A stretch of DNA of 64,000 bases from Streptomyces sp. NBC_00443 (GTDB lineage: Bacteria > Actinomycetota > Actinomycetes > Streptomycetales > Streptomycetaceae), in contig NZ_CP107917.1 in the NCBI RefSeq assembly GCF_036014175.1, forward strand, positions 8,928,001-8,992,000, read 5' to 3'. Shown one piece after another: positions 17,176 through 29,300 of this stretch (position 1 is its first letter; the number at the start of each line of letters is the position of its first letter). The notes below the pieces were generated by a model, which saw only the letters and a list, made by a program, of their open reading frames with translations, did not search any database and was not told where the DNA came from. Both the position numbers and the translations under genes were made by a program.

Positions 17176-18054
17176 TCAGCGGGCGACCAGGTCGCGCAGC
17201 GCCTTCACGATCTCGTCCGGTGCCTCCTCGGCCATGAAGTGACCGCACGTGACCGTGGTGTGCCGCAGATCGGGCGCCCAGGCACGCCACAGCGCGGCGG
17301 CGTCGAAGCCCAGGGCGGCGCCCCAGTCCTGCTGGAGCACGCCGACCGGCATCCGGAGCGTGGTCCCGGCCGCCCGGTCGGCCCGGTCGTGCTCGATGTC
17401 GACGCCGGCCGAGGCCCGGAAGTCGGCGACGATCGAGGGCACGGCCTCGCGGCAGGCCGCCAGATAGGCGGCGCGGACCTCGTCCGGCACCGCCCGCCGG
17501 TCGGACGTCCAGACGTCGAGGAAGTGGCCGAAGAAATCGTCCGGCGCCGCGCCGATCATGCGCTCGGGCAGGCCGGGCGGCTGGGCCATCAGATAGAGGT
17601 GAAAGCCGACGGCGGCGGTGACGCCGTGCATCACCTCCCACATGTCGAGCGTCGGCAGCACATCGAGGCAGGCCAGGTGGGTGACCGTGGCGGGGTGGTC
17701 GAGCGCGGCACGGAAGGCCACCAGGGCGCCGCGGTCGTGCCCGGCCAACGCGAAGCGCTCGTGCCCGAGTTCACGGGCCAGGGCCACGATGTCCGCGGCC
17801 ATGGTCCGCTTGGCGTACACGGTGCCGTCGGTCTCGGCCGGCTTGTCACTGGCACCGTAGCCGCGCAGGTCCGGGCAGATCACGGTGTGGTCGGCGGCGA
17901 GGTCGGCGGCCACGTGGCGCCACATCAGGTGCGTCTGCGGGAAGCCGTGCAGCAGGACGACGGGCGGGCCGGAGCCGCCGACGGCCGTGTGCAGGGACAC
18001 GCTGTCGGCCACGGGGACGCGGTGGTGATCGAAGCCGGCGATGACGGGTGGCAT
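17176..18054 (-). CDS. Alpha/beta hydrolase, haloacetate dehalogenase/epoxide hydrolase type
   Basis: A 292-residue alpha/beta hydrolase. It shows VVLLHGFPQTHLMWRHVA (oxyanion loop), PDLRGYGASDKP and the nucleophile elbow AGHDRGA with Asp107 followed by Arg. HDRGA rather than HDWGG or GxSxG points to the fluoroacetate dehalogenase side of the family. The catalytic His lies in the C-terminal CGHFMAEE. ATG 18054 has AAAGGAG upstream. It is divergent from the SARP regulator, so it may belong to the adjacent cluster and process or protect against its product; that link is inferred from position only. Confidence 0.85.
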   Translation of the reverse strand: MPPVIAGFDHHRVPVADSVSLHTAVGGSGPPVVLLHGFPQTHLMWRHVAADLAADHTVICPDLRGYGASDKPAETDGTVYAKRTMAADIVALARELGHERFALAGHDRGALVAFRAALDHPATVTHLACLDVLPTLDMWEVMHGVTAAVGFHLYLMAQPPGLPERMIGAAPDDFFGHFLDVWTSDRRAVPDEVRAAYLAACREAVPSIVADFRASAGVDIEHDRADRAAGTTLRMPVGVLQQDWGAALGFDAAALWRAWAPDLRHTTVTCGHFMAEEAPDEIVKALRDLVAR

Positions 18055-18171
18055 GACGCCACTCCTTTCGATGCGATGGGGAGGATTCCCTTCGGGAAGA
18101 TCGGGTTCCTCGATCCTCGCGGCGGCCGATGAGTGAGTGATGAGCAGAGCAGCGGCGTGGCGGCGGCGCCC

Positions 18172-18181
18172 GGGGAGGAGG
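18172..18181 (+). promoter_or_regulatory. Ribosome-binding site deciding the SARP start
   Basis: GGGGAGGAGG ends six bases before GTG 18188. The in-frame starts further up, GTG 18137 and ATG 18140, have no comparable site. Confidence 0.6.
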
Positions 18182-18187
18182 ACGGCG

Positions 18188-20179
18188 GTGGAAGACACAG
18201 GGACTTCCTTCGGTGTGCTCGGACCGGTGACGGCCTGGGACGCGGACGGGAACGCGATCGACCTGAAGGGCCCGAGACACCGCTCGGTCCTCGCCCGGCT
18301 GCTCGTCGCCAAGGGCCATGTCGTGCCTGTCTCCCGCCTCGTCGACGATCTCTGGAGGGACGACCCGCCTGCCCAGGCCGTGGGCGCCGTACGTACCTTC
18401 GTCGCGGCACTGCGCCGCGCCCTTGAACCCGACCGACCGCCCCGCACCCCGGCTCGGCTGCTGGTCACCGACGGCCCGGGCTACGCCCTGCGCGCCGTGA
18501 AGGACGCGGTGGACGCCTGGCGGTTCGAGGCATCGGTCACCGCTGCTGGTGCGCTGCCGGCCAAGGAGGCGGCCGTACGGCTGGACGAAGCGCTCGGCTG
18601 TTGGCGCGGTCCCGCCTACACGGAGTTCGCGGAGCAGGAGTGGGCCCGGACCGAGAGCCGTCGCCTGACCGAGCTGCGCCTGCACGCCGTGGAGCTGCGT
18701 GCCGAGGCGCTGCTGGCCCTCGGCCTGGCCGACCGGGCCGCCGCGGACCTTCGGGCGCACGCGGCCGAGCACCCCTGGCGGGAGAACGCCTGGCGCCTGC
18801 TGGCCCTGGCGCTGTACCGCACGGGCCGGCAGGCCGACGCGCTGGACGTGCTGCGTCGGGCGCGTGCCCTGTTGGCCGAGGAACTCGGCATCGACCCGGG
18901 GCCCGGTCTGCGTTCCCTGGAGGCGGACATCCTCCACCAGGCCGACCACCTCGGCGAGGCGCGTGACAACCCCGCCGGCCGGGTCTGGGAGCAGGCGACC
19001 GCCGCCTACGACCGTGCCGTCGCTCCCGGTGCCAGGGCCCGCCTGGAGTCCACGGCCGGTCTGCTGCGCAACCTCGCTGTGACCGGAGGCGGTGGGCTGC
19101 CGGCTGCCCGGGAGCATCGGGTCGCGGCCATCGCGGCGGCCGAGGAACTGGGCGACGCCGAGCTGACCGCCCGGGTCATCGGTGCCTACGACGTCCCGGC
19201 GATCTGGACCCGCCTGGACGACCCGGACCAGGCGGCACATGTGGTCGCCGCCGCCGAACGCACCCTTGTCGCCCTGCCCGCCGAAGGCCACGAGGCGGCC
19301 AAGGCCCGGTTGCTGGCCACGATCGCCCTGGAGTCGCGCGGCACCCCGCATGCCCGTGGCCCGCAGGCCGCCCGCCAGGCCGAGGAGACGGCCCGCCGGC
19401 TGGACGATCCGGCGCTGCTGGCGTTCTCACTCAACGCGGTCTTCATGCAGTCCTTCGGCAGCGGGGGGTTGGCGCCCCGCAGGGACGAGGTCGGTGCCGA
19501 GCTGGTCGCGCTCGCCACCCGCCACGGCCTGTCCACCTTCGAGATCCTCGGCCACCTGATCCGGCTCCAGGCCCGCAGCGCCGTCGGCGACTTCACCACG
19601 GCCGACCGCCACGCGGCCGCCGCCGACGCCCTGGCCGTACGCCACGAGGCACCGCTGGTGGGTGTGTTCACCGGCTGGTACGCCGCACTGCGGCTGGATG
19701 CCACCGGCCGGGCACCGGCGACGGAGGTGGAGGTCGCCTACCAGGAGGCGGCCACCCTGCTGCACGGCGCGGGCATGCCGGGCCTCGCCCAAGGCCTGCT
19801 GCCGCTCGCGCTGCTGTGCCTGCGCGTGCGACGCGACCTGCCCCTGCGCTTCGACGAGCACACGGACTGGGGCCCCTACGCCCCGTGGGCGCGCCCCCTG
19901 CTCCTCATCGACCGGGGCCACCGCCCCGAGGCCGCCGAGGCCCTCCACGCCACACCCGAACCACCCCACGACCTCCTCCAGGAGGCCCTGTGGTGCCTCA
20001 CCGCCCGAGCGGCCCTGACCCTCGGCGACCGGCCGGCCCTGGCACGCGCCCACACCGCGCTCACCCCGGCGGCGAACGAACTGGCCGGAGCCGGCAGCGG
20101 GTTGCTCACCCTGGGCCCGGTCTCGGCGTTCCTGCAGGACATCGCCACTGCCCTCGGCAGAACAGGCGTCACCAATTGA
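18188..20179 (+). CDS. SARP/AfsR-type transcriptional activator (OmpR-like HTH plus BTAD)
   Basis: A 663-residue regulator, larger than the 270-residue minimal SARPs. Residues 1-95 form the OmpR-like DNA-binding domain (FGVLGPVTAWDADGN, then RLVDDLWRDDPPAQAVGAV). Residues 105-240 are the bacterial transcriptional activation domain (WRGPAYTEFAEQEW, LADRAAADLRAHAAEHPWRE). The rest is a helical, TPR-like Ala/Leu-rich region. No NB-ARC P-loop was seen, so it is not a full AfsR. It lies 130 bases upstream of the megasynthase on the same strand and is the obvious pathway-specific activator. Direct heptamer repeats, the usual SARP site, were not convincingly found in the 20180-20309 gap. Confidence 0.88.
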   Translation: MEDTGTSFGVLGPVTAWDADGNAIDLKGPRHRSVLARLLVAKGHVVPVSRLVDDLWRDDPPAQAVGAVRTFVAALRRALEPDRPPRTPARLLVTDGPGYALRAVKDAVDAWRFEASVTAAGALPAKEAAVRLDEALGCWRGPAYTEFAEQEWARTESRRLTELRLHAVELRAEALLALGLADRAAADLRAHAAEHPWRENAWRLLALALYRTGRQADALDVLRRARALLAEELGIDPGPGLRSLEADILHQADHLGEARDNPAGRVWEQATAAYDRAVAPGARARLESTAGLLRNLAVTGGGGLPAAREHRVAAIAAAEELGDAELTARVIGAYDVPAIWTRLDDPDQAAHVVAAAERTLVALPAEGHEAAKARLLATIALESRGTPHARGPQAARQAEETARRLDDPALLAFSLNAVFMQSFGSGGLAPRRDEVGAELVALATRHGLSTFEILGHLIRLQARSAVGDFTTADRHAAAADALAVRHEAPLVGVFTGWYAALRLDATGRAPATEVEVAYQEAATLLHGAGMPGLAQGLLPLALLCLRVRRDLPLRFDEHTDWGPYAPWARPLLLIDRGHRPEAAEALHATPEPPHDLLQEALWCLTARAALTLGDRPALARAHTALTPAANELAGAGSGLLTLGPVSAFLQDIATALGRTGVTN

Positions 20180-20309
20180 TCATTTTTCCGGTGAACCGCT
20201 CGGCGAGACTCGTCGTCGTACAGGTGAATGATCGACAACGCTCGGCACGGGTACCGAACCCCGGCGGGCACGTCCGCGGGCCTGCCCCGTGCGATGAGGA
20301 AGGAACCGC

Positions 20310-23300
20310 ATGCCGACTCCCGGGTGCCGTACCGCCGCCACGCTCCTCGACGTCTTGCTGAACGCCGCCGAGGAGGCCCCCGGGCAGGTCGTCGTCCACG
20401 TCCGCGGAGACGGCGGCGAACGCACCGTCTCCTTCGCCGAGCTCCGCGACGACGCCCTGCGCGTCGCAGGTGGTCTGCGCGCGGCGGGACTGGAGACCGG
20501 CACTCCCGTGCCCCTCCTCGCGGGTCTCGGCGAGGACTTCCAGCCGATGTTCTGGGGAACGTTGGCGGCGGGACTCGTGCCGGTGCCGCTCGCTCCGGAG
20601 GCGCGTCGGGCGGGGCCGGTGTGGGAGTTCCTCGGCAGGCCCGCCGTCGTCGTGGACGAAACCACGGAAGCGCTGCTCGACGAGATCCCGGGACCGGTGC
20701 ACGCGCTGCGACTGGGGGAGCTGCGCGAGGCCGGCCCGCTGCGCTCACTGCCCCGGCGCGGCCCACAGGACCTCGCGTTCCTCCAGTTCTCCTCCGGCAG
20801 CACCGGCGCCCCGAAGGGCGTGGAACTCACCCACGAGGCCGTTCTCGCGAACCTCCGGCAGATCCGTACCGCCATGGCGATCACGCCTGACGACGTGGTG
20901 GCGAGCTGGATGCCTTACTTCCATGACATGGGCCTGATCGGCACGCACCTGGTCCCCATGGCGGCGCGCCTGAAGCAGGTACGACTGGAACCGCTGACTT
21001 TCGCCAAGCGCCCGGCCCTCTGGCTGGAGGCGGCGGTCAGGCACCGGGCGACCCTGCTGTCGGCGGCGAACTTCGCGCTGGCGCTGGCGGCACGGCGGGT
21101 ACCGGACAGCACCTGGGCCGGACTGGACCTGAGCTCCGTACGCCTGATGCTCGTGGGCGCGGAGCCGATCGCGCCGCGCGTGTGGCGGGAGTTCACCGCG
21201 AAGGCCGGGACGGCAGGACTGGACGCCGAGGCCATGCTCCCGGTGTACGGGCGGGCCGCGGCCACGCTCGCGGTGACCGTGCCCCCGCTCGGCGAGACCG
21301 CCGTGCCCCTGCGACTGGACCGGGCGGCGCTCAGCCGTGGCAGGGCCGTACCCGCGGAACCCGGCGCGGACGCCGTCGAACTGATGGACGTGGGCCGTCC
21401 CGTCCCGGACTGCGAGGTCCGTGTCACCGACGATTCCGGCGAGCCGCTCGGCGAGGGGCGGGTCGGTCACATCGAGGTACGCGGGCCTCAGCTGGCTGGC
21501 GGTTATCACCGGGCGCCCGAGGCGAGCGCCGCCGCGTTCGCCGGCGGCCGGCTGCGGACGGGCGACCTCGGTTTCCTGCACGAGGGCCGGCTGTGTGTCA
21601 CCGGCCGGCACAAGGACGTCGTCTTCGTCGGCGGCCGAACTTTCCACGCCCCAGACCTGGAGGAGACCGCCGCCGGCACCCCGGGACTGCCCGGAGGGAC
21701 GGCGGCGGCGATCGGGTCCACCGATCCGGACACCGGAGCCGATCGGGTCGTGGTGTTCGTGCAGTGGGCACGGCCCGCCTCGGCCACGGCGCTTCCGGTG
21801 CTCGACGCTGCGGCGGCCCGGGTCCGGGAGGCGCTGGGCCACGATGACGTACGGGTGTTGCCGCTGCCGCCGGGGGCGTTTGCCCGCACGACGAGCGGCA
21901 AGCTGCGGCGCGCCGTGATGCGCGAGCGGTTCGAGGCGGGTGCCTATGCGGAGGTCGAGGGGCGGTTGTCGGCTGCGCGCGGCGTCGCCGGTCAGGCCGG
22001 TCAGGCCTTGGTGGGCGACGCCGGGCAGGCCCCGATGGACGAGGCGCAGGACGAGGCGCAGGACGAGGCTCAGGACCAGGAGCGCGGTCCGCAGGGTGGT
22101 GCTGTGCCGCGCTCGTGGCGCGACGTCGAGGAAGCGATCCGGGGGATCTGGGCACGGACGCTGGACCTCTCGCCGGCGGCGATCGACCGTGACGACCGCT
22201 TCTTCGCCCTCGGAGGCTCTTCCCTCAAGGCGATGGCCGTGCTCGCCGGGATCGAGGACACGTTCTCCGTCACGGTGGAGCCTCGCGTGCTGCGCGACCA
22301 CGACACCGTGGCCGCACTGGCCGGGCAGGTGCTGGCCCTGCTGTCGGATGGTGACGGAGCGTCGGGTGCCGGAGCCGGGGTGGTCGCGGGGGACAGGCGG
22401 GCGTTGGAGCAGGCTGCCGAGGGCGCGGGGCATCAGCCGGACGGGGACCGTGCGCGAAACCGCCCGGTGGCGGTGCTCGGCATGGCCTGCCGGTTCCCCG
22501 GTGCGGAGACGCCGGAGGCCTTCTGGGAACTGCTCGCTTCCGGGCGGGACACGATCACAGCCGTGCCCGAGGGTCGCTGGGAGACCGACGGCCGAGGGCT
22601 GGACGAGGACCGCCGGCGTGGAGGGAACGGCGAGGGGACCGAGAAGGCCCCCGGCGCTCCCCGCCTCTCCGGCTCCTTCCTCCCCGACCCCGCCGCCTTC
22701 GACGCCGGCTACTTCGGCATGGACGACGAGGAGGCCCGTGCCACCGACCCACAGGCCCGGGTCTTCCTGGAACTGGCCCACGAGGCCCTGGAGCGCGCGG
22801 GCTACGCGGGGCCGCGGCGGACCGGCCGCAAGGTGGGCGTGTTCGCCGCGGTCGGCGACAGCGGCTACCGCGAGATCCTGGCCGCCACCACGCACGGCGA
22901 CCTGGCAGCCCATGCCGGCGCGCTCACCGGCAACCTGCCCAACCTGATCGCTGCCCGCCTCTCTCAGGCACTCGACCTCGACGGCCCCGCCCTGGCGGTG
23001 GACACCGCCTGCTCCTCGGCGCTCGTGGCCCTCCACCTGGCCCGGCGCAGCCTCCAGAGCGGCGAGTGCGACATCGCCGTCGTCGGGGGCGTCCAACTGG
23101 CCCTCACCTCAACCGGCCACCGACTGCTCGAACGCGCCGGTGCGCTCTCCCCGACGGGCGGGAGCCGCCCCTTCGGCGCCACCGCGGACGGAATCGTGCC
23201 CGGAGAAGGCGGAGCGGCCCTCGTCCTCGCCCGCCTGGAGGACGCGCAGCGGGCGGGAGATCCGGTCCTCGCCCTGGTGCGTGGCACGGCGGTCAACAAC

Positions 23301-26300
23301 GACGGCCGGTCGCTGAGCCTGCTCGCTCCGAACCCGCGCACCCAGCGCGAGGTCATCACTCAGGCGTACGGCGAGTGCGGCATCGACCCCGAATCGGTGT
23401 CGTACGTCGAGGCGCACGGAACCGGCACTCCGGTCGGCGATCCCGTCGAGGCTCAGTCGCTCGGGCACGCGTTTCCGCCCCGCGCGGACGGGCTGCCCCG
23501 CCTGCTCGGCTCGGTCAAGGCGAACATCGGTCACCTGCTGAACGCCGCCGGCATGCCGGGCCTCGTCAAGACAGTCCTGGCGCTCCAGCACCGCCAGGTC
23601 CCGCCCTCGCCCAACACCACACCGCCCGCGCCGTACCTGCAACGCGTCGCACCCGGCTTTGAACTCGTCACCGAGCAGCGGGAATTGCGCGCCCCAGGGC
23701 CCCTGATCGCGGGCGTCAACGCCTTCGGCTTCGGCGGCACCAACGCGCACGCCGTCCTGGAGGAGGCGCCCGGGCGGACCACTTGCGCGAGTCCCGCCGC
23801 CGACGGCCCCAACCTGCTCACGCTGTCGGCCCGCAGCGCCGACGCCCTGCGCGCCGCCGCCACCGATCTGGTCGCCTACGTGCGCGCGAATCCGGATCGG
23901 CACGAGGCGGACATCTGCGCCGCCGTGAACACCGCACGCGACGACGGTCCCCACCGTCTCGCCGTCGTCGCGGACGGCGACCTCGCGGAACGCCTCGACA
24001 CCGCACGCACAGCGGACTTCGCGGTCGCCCGGTCCCGCCCCCGGACGGTGTTCCTCCTACCGGGCCAGGGCGCACAGCGGCCCGGCCAGGGACGTGCCCT
24101 GTACCGATCGTCTCCGGTGTTCCGGGACGTCCTGGACGAGGCCTCCTCGCTGACGGGCCCCCTACACGGGCGCTCGCTCGCCGAGTGGTGCCTCGATCCC
24201 CGCATGGATCCCGAGGAGTTGGCCAGGACGGAGGTGGCCCAGCCGCTGCTCGTCGCGTTCGGGGTCGGCCTGGCCCGGCAGTTGGCGGAATGGGGCCTGT
24301 CGGCCGACGCGGTGGCCGGGCACAGCGTGGGTGAGATCGCGGCGGCCTGTGTCGCCGGTTCGCTGACTCTGGACGAGGCGGTGGGGTTCGCCGCGGAGCG
24401 CGGGCGGCTGGTGGGTGAACTGGCCCTCCCCGGAACCATGGCCGCGGTCAGGGGCGACGAGGACACCGTCGCCGAGCTCGTCGCCGCATCCGGCGGCTCG
24501 CTGAGCGTCGCCGCCGTCAACGGGCCCGATCAGGTGGTGATTTCGGGTGCCGGGGGCGCCGTCGACCGGGCCCTCGCGGAACTCAGGAGCCGGGGCGTGG
24601 CCGCACGCCGGCTCCCTGTCTCCCACGCCTTCCACTCACCGCTGCTGGAGCCTGTCCTCGATCCACTGGGGGACGCCGCGAAGGCACTGACGGTCAAGTC
24701 GGCGACCGTACCGATGCTGAGCACGGTCACCGGCGACTGGCGACCCGACCTCACGCCCGCCTACTGGCAGGCGCATGCCGTCCAGCCGGTGCGGTTCGGT
24801 GCGGCGGTGGCGAGGCTTGTGGAGGAGGGGTACGACACCTTCGTGGAGCTCGGCCCAGGGAACACCCTGGCCGGGGCCGTCCGTGCCGTCTCGAGGGCGC
24901 AGGATGCCGCGGACGTCTCGGTGTCGACGATGTCACTTCCCTCAGCCCCGGACCGAGATGTGGACCCCTCGGGCGCGCGGGCGCTGCTGGAGACGGCGGG
25001 CCGACTGTGGTCGCGCGGTGCTGCTCTGAACCGCGCGGCTCCGGACCGGACGACCCGGGCCGGCAACCGTCCTGCGGCGCAGGTGCCCGTGCCGACGTAT
25101 CCCTTCCAGCGCACCCGCCACTGGCCCCGCAGGCCCGACGCGGCGCCCGTGCTGCAGCGCCTCGACTGGAGGGACGCCTCGCTCACGCCGGCGGCCGGCC
25201 CCCGTGCCGTGCGGCTGATCGGCGGCGAACAGGCGCTCGGCCGGGCCCTCGCCGAGAGGCTCATCGACCGTGGAGTGACGGTGCTGGGAGCTCACGGGCC
25301 GACCGAGGCGACGGCGGACACGCTGGTGTTGCTGGGAGAAGAAGCGGACGCCCGCGACGGAGGCCCGCAGACCCCGGGCGCGGCCATTTCCTCATTGCGC
25401 CACGCACTCGACCTGCTCTCCACCGACTGCACCCGCCTCCTGATCGCCACCGAGGACGCGTACGTCACCGGCATGTCGCAGGAGTCGGCGCGCCCGACGC
25501 AGTCACTCCTGCACGGTTTCGCCCTCGCACTCCCGGAGGAACAGCCGGGGCTCGCCGCCCGCAGCGTCGACCTGTCCTCCCGCGACCCGCTCGACGCCCG
25601 GGTCGACGCCCTGGAACGCGAGCTGTACTCCGCCCACGAGCCCGGCGCCGAGGGCGCGGTCGCCTGGCGCTCCGGGCGCAGGGTCAGCCGCACACCGGCC
25701 CACGTGACGGACGTATCCACGGCGCGCGAGGACCTGCCACCGGACGGTACGTACCTGATCACCGGGGGAGCCGGAGGGCTCGGTTCCGCCCTGGCACGCG
25801 ACCTCGCGGGCCGCGGCGCATGCGAACTGATCCTGACCGGACGCTCCCGGACCGTCCCCGACGAACTGCTCGCCGATCTCCGTGCCCAGGGAGCCCGAGC
25901 CCGGTACCACGCGGCGGATGTCTCCCACGTGACCGACGTCGACGCGCTGTTCGCCACGCTGCCCCCGGTGGACGGGGTGTTCCACGCCGCCGGTACGGTC
26001 CGGCCCGGCTCCCTCCGCTCAAAGACCGACGCGGAGATCGAGCAGATGCTCGCCGCGAAGGTGACCGGCACGTTGCTGCTCGCCGAGGCGCTGCGCCGGC
26101 ACGGTCAGGAACCGGCCGTATGCGTCGCCTTCTCCTCCGTCTCCTCGGTACTGCCCGGCCTGGCGGGCGCGCTCGGCGACTACGCTGCCGCCAACGCCTT
26201 CCTCGATGCCTTCGCCGCCGCCGAGCGCGCGGCGGGCCGGCCCTGGCTGGCAGTCGGGTTCGGGCCGGTTGCGGACGCGGGACTGGCCGCCGGGTCACCG

Positions 26301-29300
26301 GCCGAGGCGCGGCTGCGTGCCCGCGGACTGAGTCCCTTGACCACGCGGGCCGCGATCGCGGGACTGCGGACGGCCGTCGCGACCGGTGCCGCGCACTTGC
26401 TGGTGAGCCCCGCGCAGCCCCTAGAGGTCGCCGCTCCCGGCCGCCCGCCGGCCGCGCCCCGTCCGTCCCGGGCCGACAGCTCGCCTGCCGCCGCCCCTCC
26501 GTCGTCGGCCAACGCCCCCGCGGTGACCGACCCGGCCCGCACCACGGACCTGATACGCAGCCTGCTGGCCGAGGCATTGCACCGCGCCCCGGAGGACATC
26601 GGCGACGACGAACAGTTCCTCAGCCTCGGACTGGACTCGCTCACCGCTGTCGACCTCGCCCGCCGCCTGGAGAGGGAACTCGGGCTCCCCCTGCCCGCGA
26701 CCCTGCTCTTCGAGTACCGCACGGTCGGCGAACTGACCGCCCACCTCGGCGCACAGAGCCCGCAAGCCCCCCGGGCGACCGCCACCGTGAACCGCGGCCA
26801 CGACGACACCCCGCACCCCCTTACGCCCCTTCAGCGGGCCTTCCTCACCACCGAGGAGTTGTACGAAGGCATCACCTCCTACGGCTACATACGCCAGACC
26901 ATCCGCGGCCCTCTCGACCCCGCCCTCCTCGGCCGAGCCCTCGCCCAACTCGCCGCCCACCAGCCCATGCTGCGTCTGCGGATCAAGGGGGACGGATCAC
27001 GGCCCCGCCAGTACACCGCTCCCGTCGAGCCCACCGACCGTGCACCCCGCTGGTACGAGGTGCACGAGCCGGACGACACCGCGCAGTCGCTGCCCGGCCT
27101 CGAACAGCGGCTCTACAACCGCCCGTTCGACCTGACCGCCGAGGATCCGGTGCGTGCCGTCCTGGTCCGCGACCGCGGGGACGAGCATCTCGCCCACCTT
27201 CTGCTGGTCGTGCACCACAGCGCCGCCGACGGCTTCAGCCTCAAGGTCCTGTGCGAGGAGCTGTGGTCGCTCTACACCGCCCTCGCGCACGGCAGCCCTC
27301 TCGAACTACCCGCCCCACGCGCCGAGTTTGCGGACTACGCCGCCCTGGTCACCGCCGAACGCCGGTCCCCGGCCTTCACCCGGGACCAGCAGTACTGGCG
27401 TGACCGCATCGCCGACCACACAGCAGCGGGCGCGCCGATGACGCTGCCCTACGACGGCGCCCCCGAAGCACTCCCGGCGCCGCCGCTCACCCATCACCAG
27501 ACGACCGTCGGCGCCTCGCTCACGGCAGCGCTGCGGGAGGTGGCCGCCCGGCACGAAGTGTCCCTCTTCCATCTGCTCCTCGCGGTGTACGGCCGCTGCC
27601 TCGCCCGCTGGAGCGGACAGAGGGCCGTCGCCGTGAACGTGGCGCGCGCCCGCCGCGAGGCAGCCCTGCCCGGGATCGACCGTCTCGTGGGCCCGCTCGC
27701 CGACACCCTGCCGGTGTTCGCGGCAGTCGACCCCGCCGAACCCGTGACCGTACTGGCCCGGCGGTTGCAGCGGATCTGGCGCGAGGCGGAGTCCCACGCG
27801 ACGCTCGCCAGCCTTGACATCGCCGCGCTGCTGCCCACCACAGGCCCCGCCCCGCGCACGGTCGCCCCAGCCGGGTTCAGCTTCGCCCGCTTCCCGGTGA
27901 GCCACGGTCAGGACTGGCCGGTCACCGTGACCCCGACCGCGGCGGCCACCGCCTCCGCCGCGACCAGGCTCGGCCTGCTGTGCTGGGAATCGGACGCGAC
28001 CCTGCGCCTCTCCTGGAATCACCCCGCGCAGCTCTTCCGACGCGAGACCGTCGAACGCCTCGCGGGGGAGTATCAGGAGGAACTGCGGGCCGCGGCCGGT
28101 CAGTTGATCCCGGCGCAACGGCACGACAGCGATGCCGGGATCGTCGCCCGACTGTGCGCACAGTTCCGGGCGACACCGCGAGCCATCGCGGTGGACACCG
28201 GCCGTACCACGCTCACGTACGCCGAACTCGACGCCGCCACCGTCGCCCTCGCCGACCGTCTGCGAGCGAGCGGAGTGCGCCCCGGTGACCTGGTCGGCCT
28301 GCTCACCGAGCCGGGCCCGCACACGGTCGTCGGCGTCGTGGGCATCCTGCGGGCGGGCGCAGGCTGGGTGCCCATGGACGCGACCCACCCGGTGGCCCGG
28401 CTGCGGGACCAGGTGAAGCGCACCGGGGTCGGCGCAGTGGTCTGCCACGGTGCGACGCGGGAAGCCGTCGCCGCGCTGGACGGCATCACACCCGTGGCCG
28501 CCGACGTACGACCCCCGGCCGCGCCGACTCCGGACGCGCCGCCGTCCGCCGACCCGGATGCCATCGCCTACGTCATCTTCACGTCGGGTTCCACCGGCCG
28601 CCCCAAGGCCGTCCCGATCACCCACCGGTCCATGCTCAACTACCTGGACTGGTCACTGGCCACCTTCGGATACCGACCCGGAGACCGCCTCGTGCAGACG
28701 GCGTCCGTCTGCTTCGACGCCTCCGTACGCCAGTTGCTGGCACCGCTGCTCGTCGGCGCCACCGTCCACACCCTGACCCGTGACCTCCTCCGCGACCCCG
28801 AAGCACTGCTGGACCGGATCGTCAACGACCGGATCACGGTGTGGAGTTCGGTGCCGACGCTGTGGGAGCGGCTGCTGACCGCCGCCGAGACCCGCGCGAG
28901 GCAGGACGGGACGCCCCCTGACCTGTCGGCACTGCGCTGGGTCCACGTCGGCGGCGAGGCGCTGCCCCCGGCACACGTACGCCGCTGGTTCGACCTGCTC
29001 GACGGCTGCGCGGGCCCGGAGCACAGGATCTCCAACCTGTACGGGCCCACCGAGTCCACCATCAACGCCACCTGCCACGTCATCGACGCCCGGCCGGCCG
29101 ACGACGTACGGCAGTTGCCCATCGGCCGGCCGGTCGCAGGGACTGATCTGGCCGTCGTCACCGAGGACGGCCGGACCTGCGCCCCCGGCGAGGCCGGTGA
29201 ACTGCTCATCGCCGGAACAGGTCTGACGGCCGGATACCTCGGCGAGCCGCAGCTCACCGCGCGGGCCTTCGTCGAGCGCGAGGGGCGCCGCTGGTACCGC

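Noticed and set aside
18055..18187. TTCCC-TTC-GGGAA hairpin between the hydrolase and SARP
   Set aside because: The five-base arms are too short to separate from chance in this composition, and no partner site was found.
20180..20309. SARP-binding heptamer repeats before the megasynthase
   Set aside because: CGGTGAACCG at 20189-20198 is palindromic, but no direct repeats with 11- or 22-base period could be made out.
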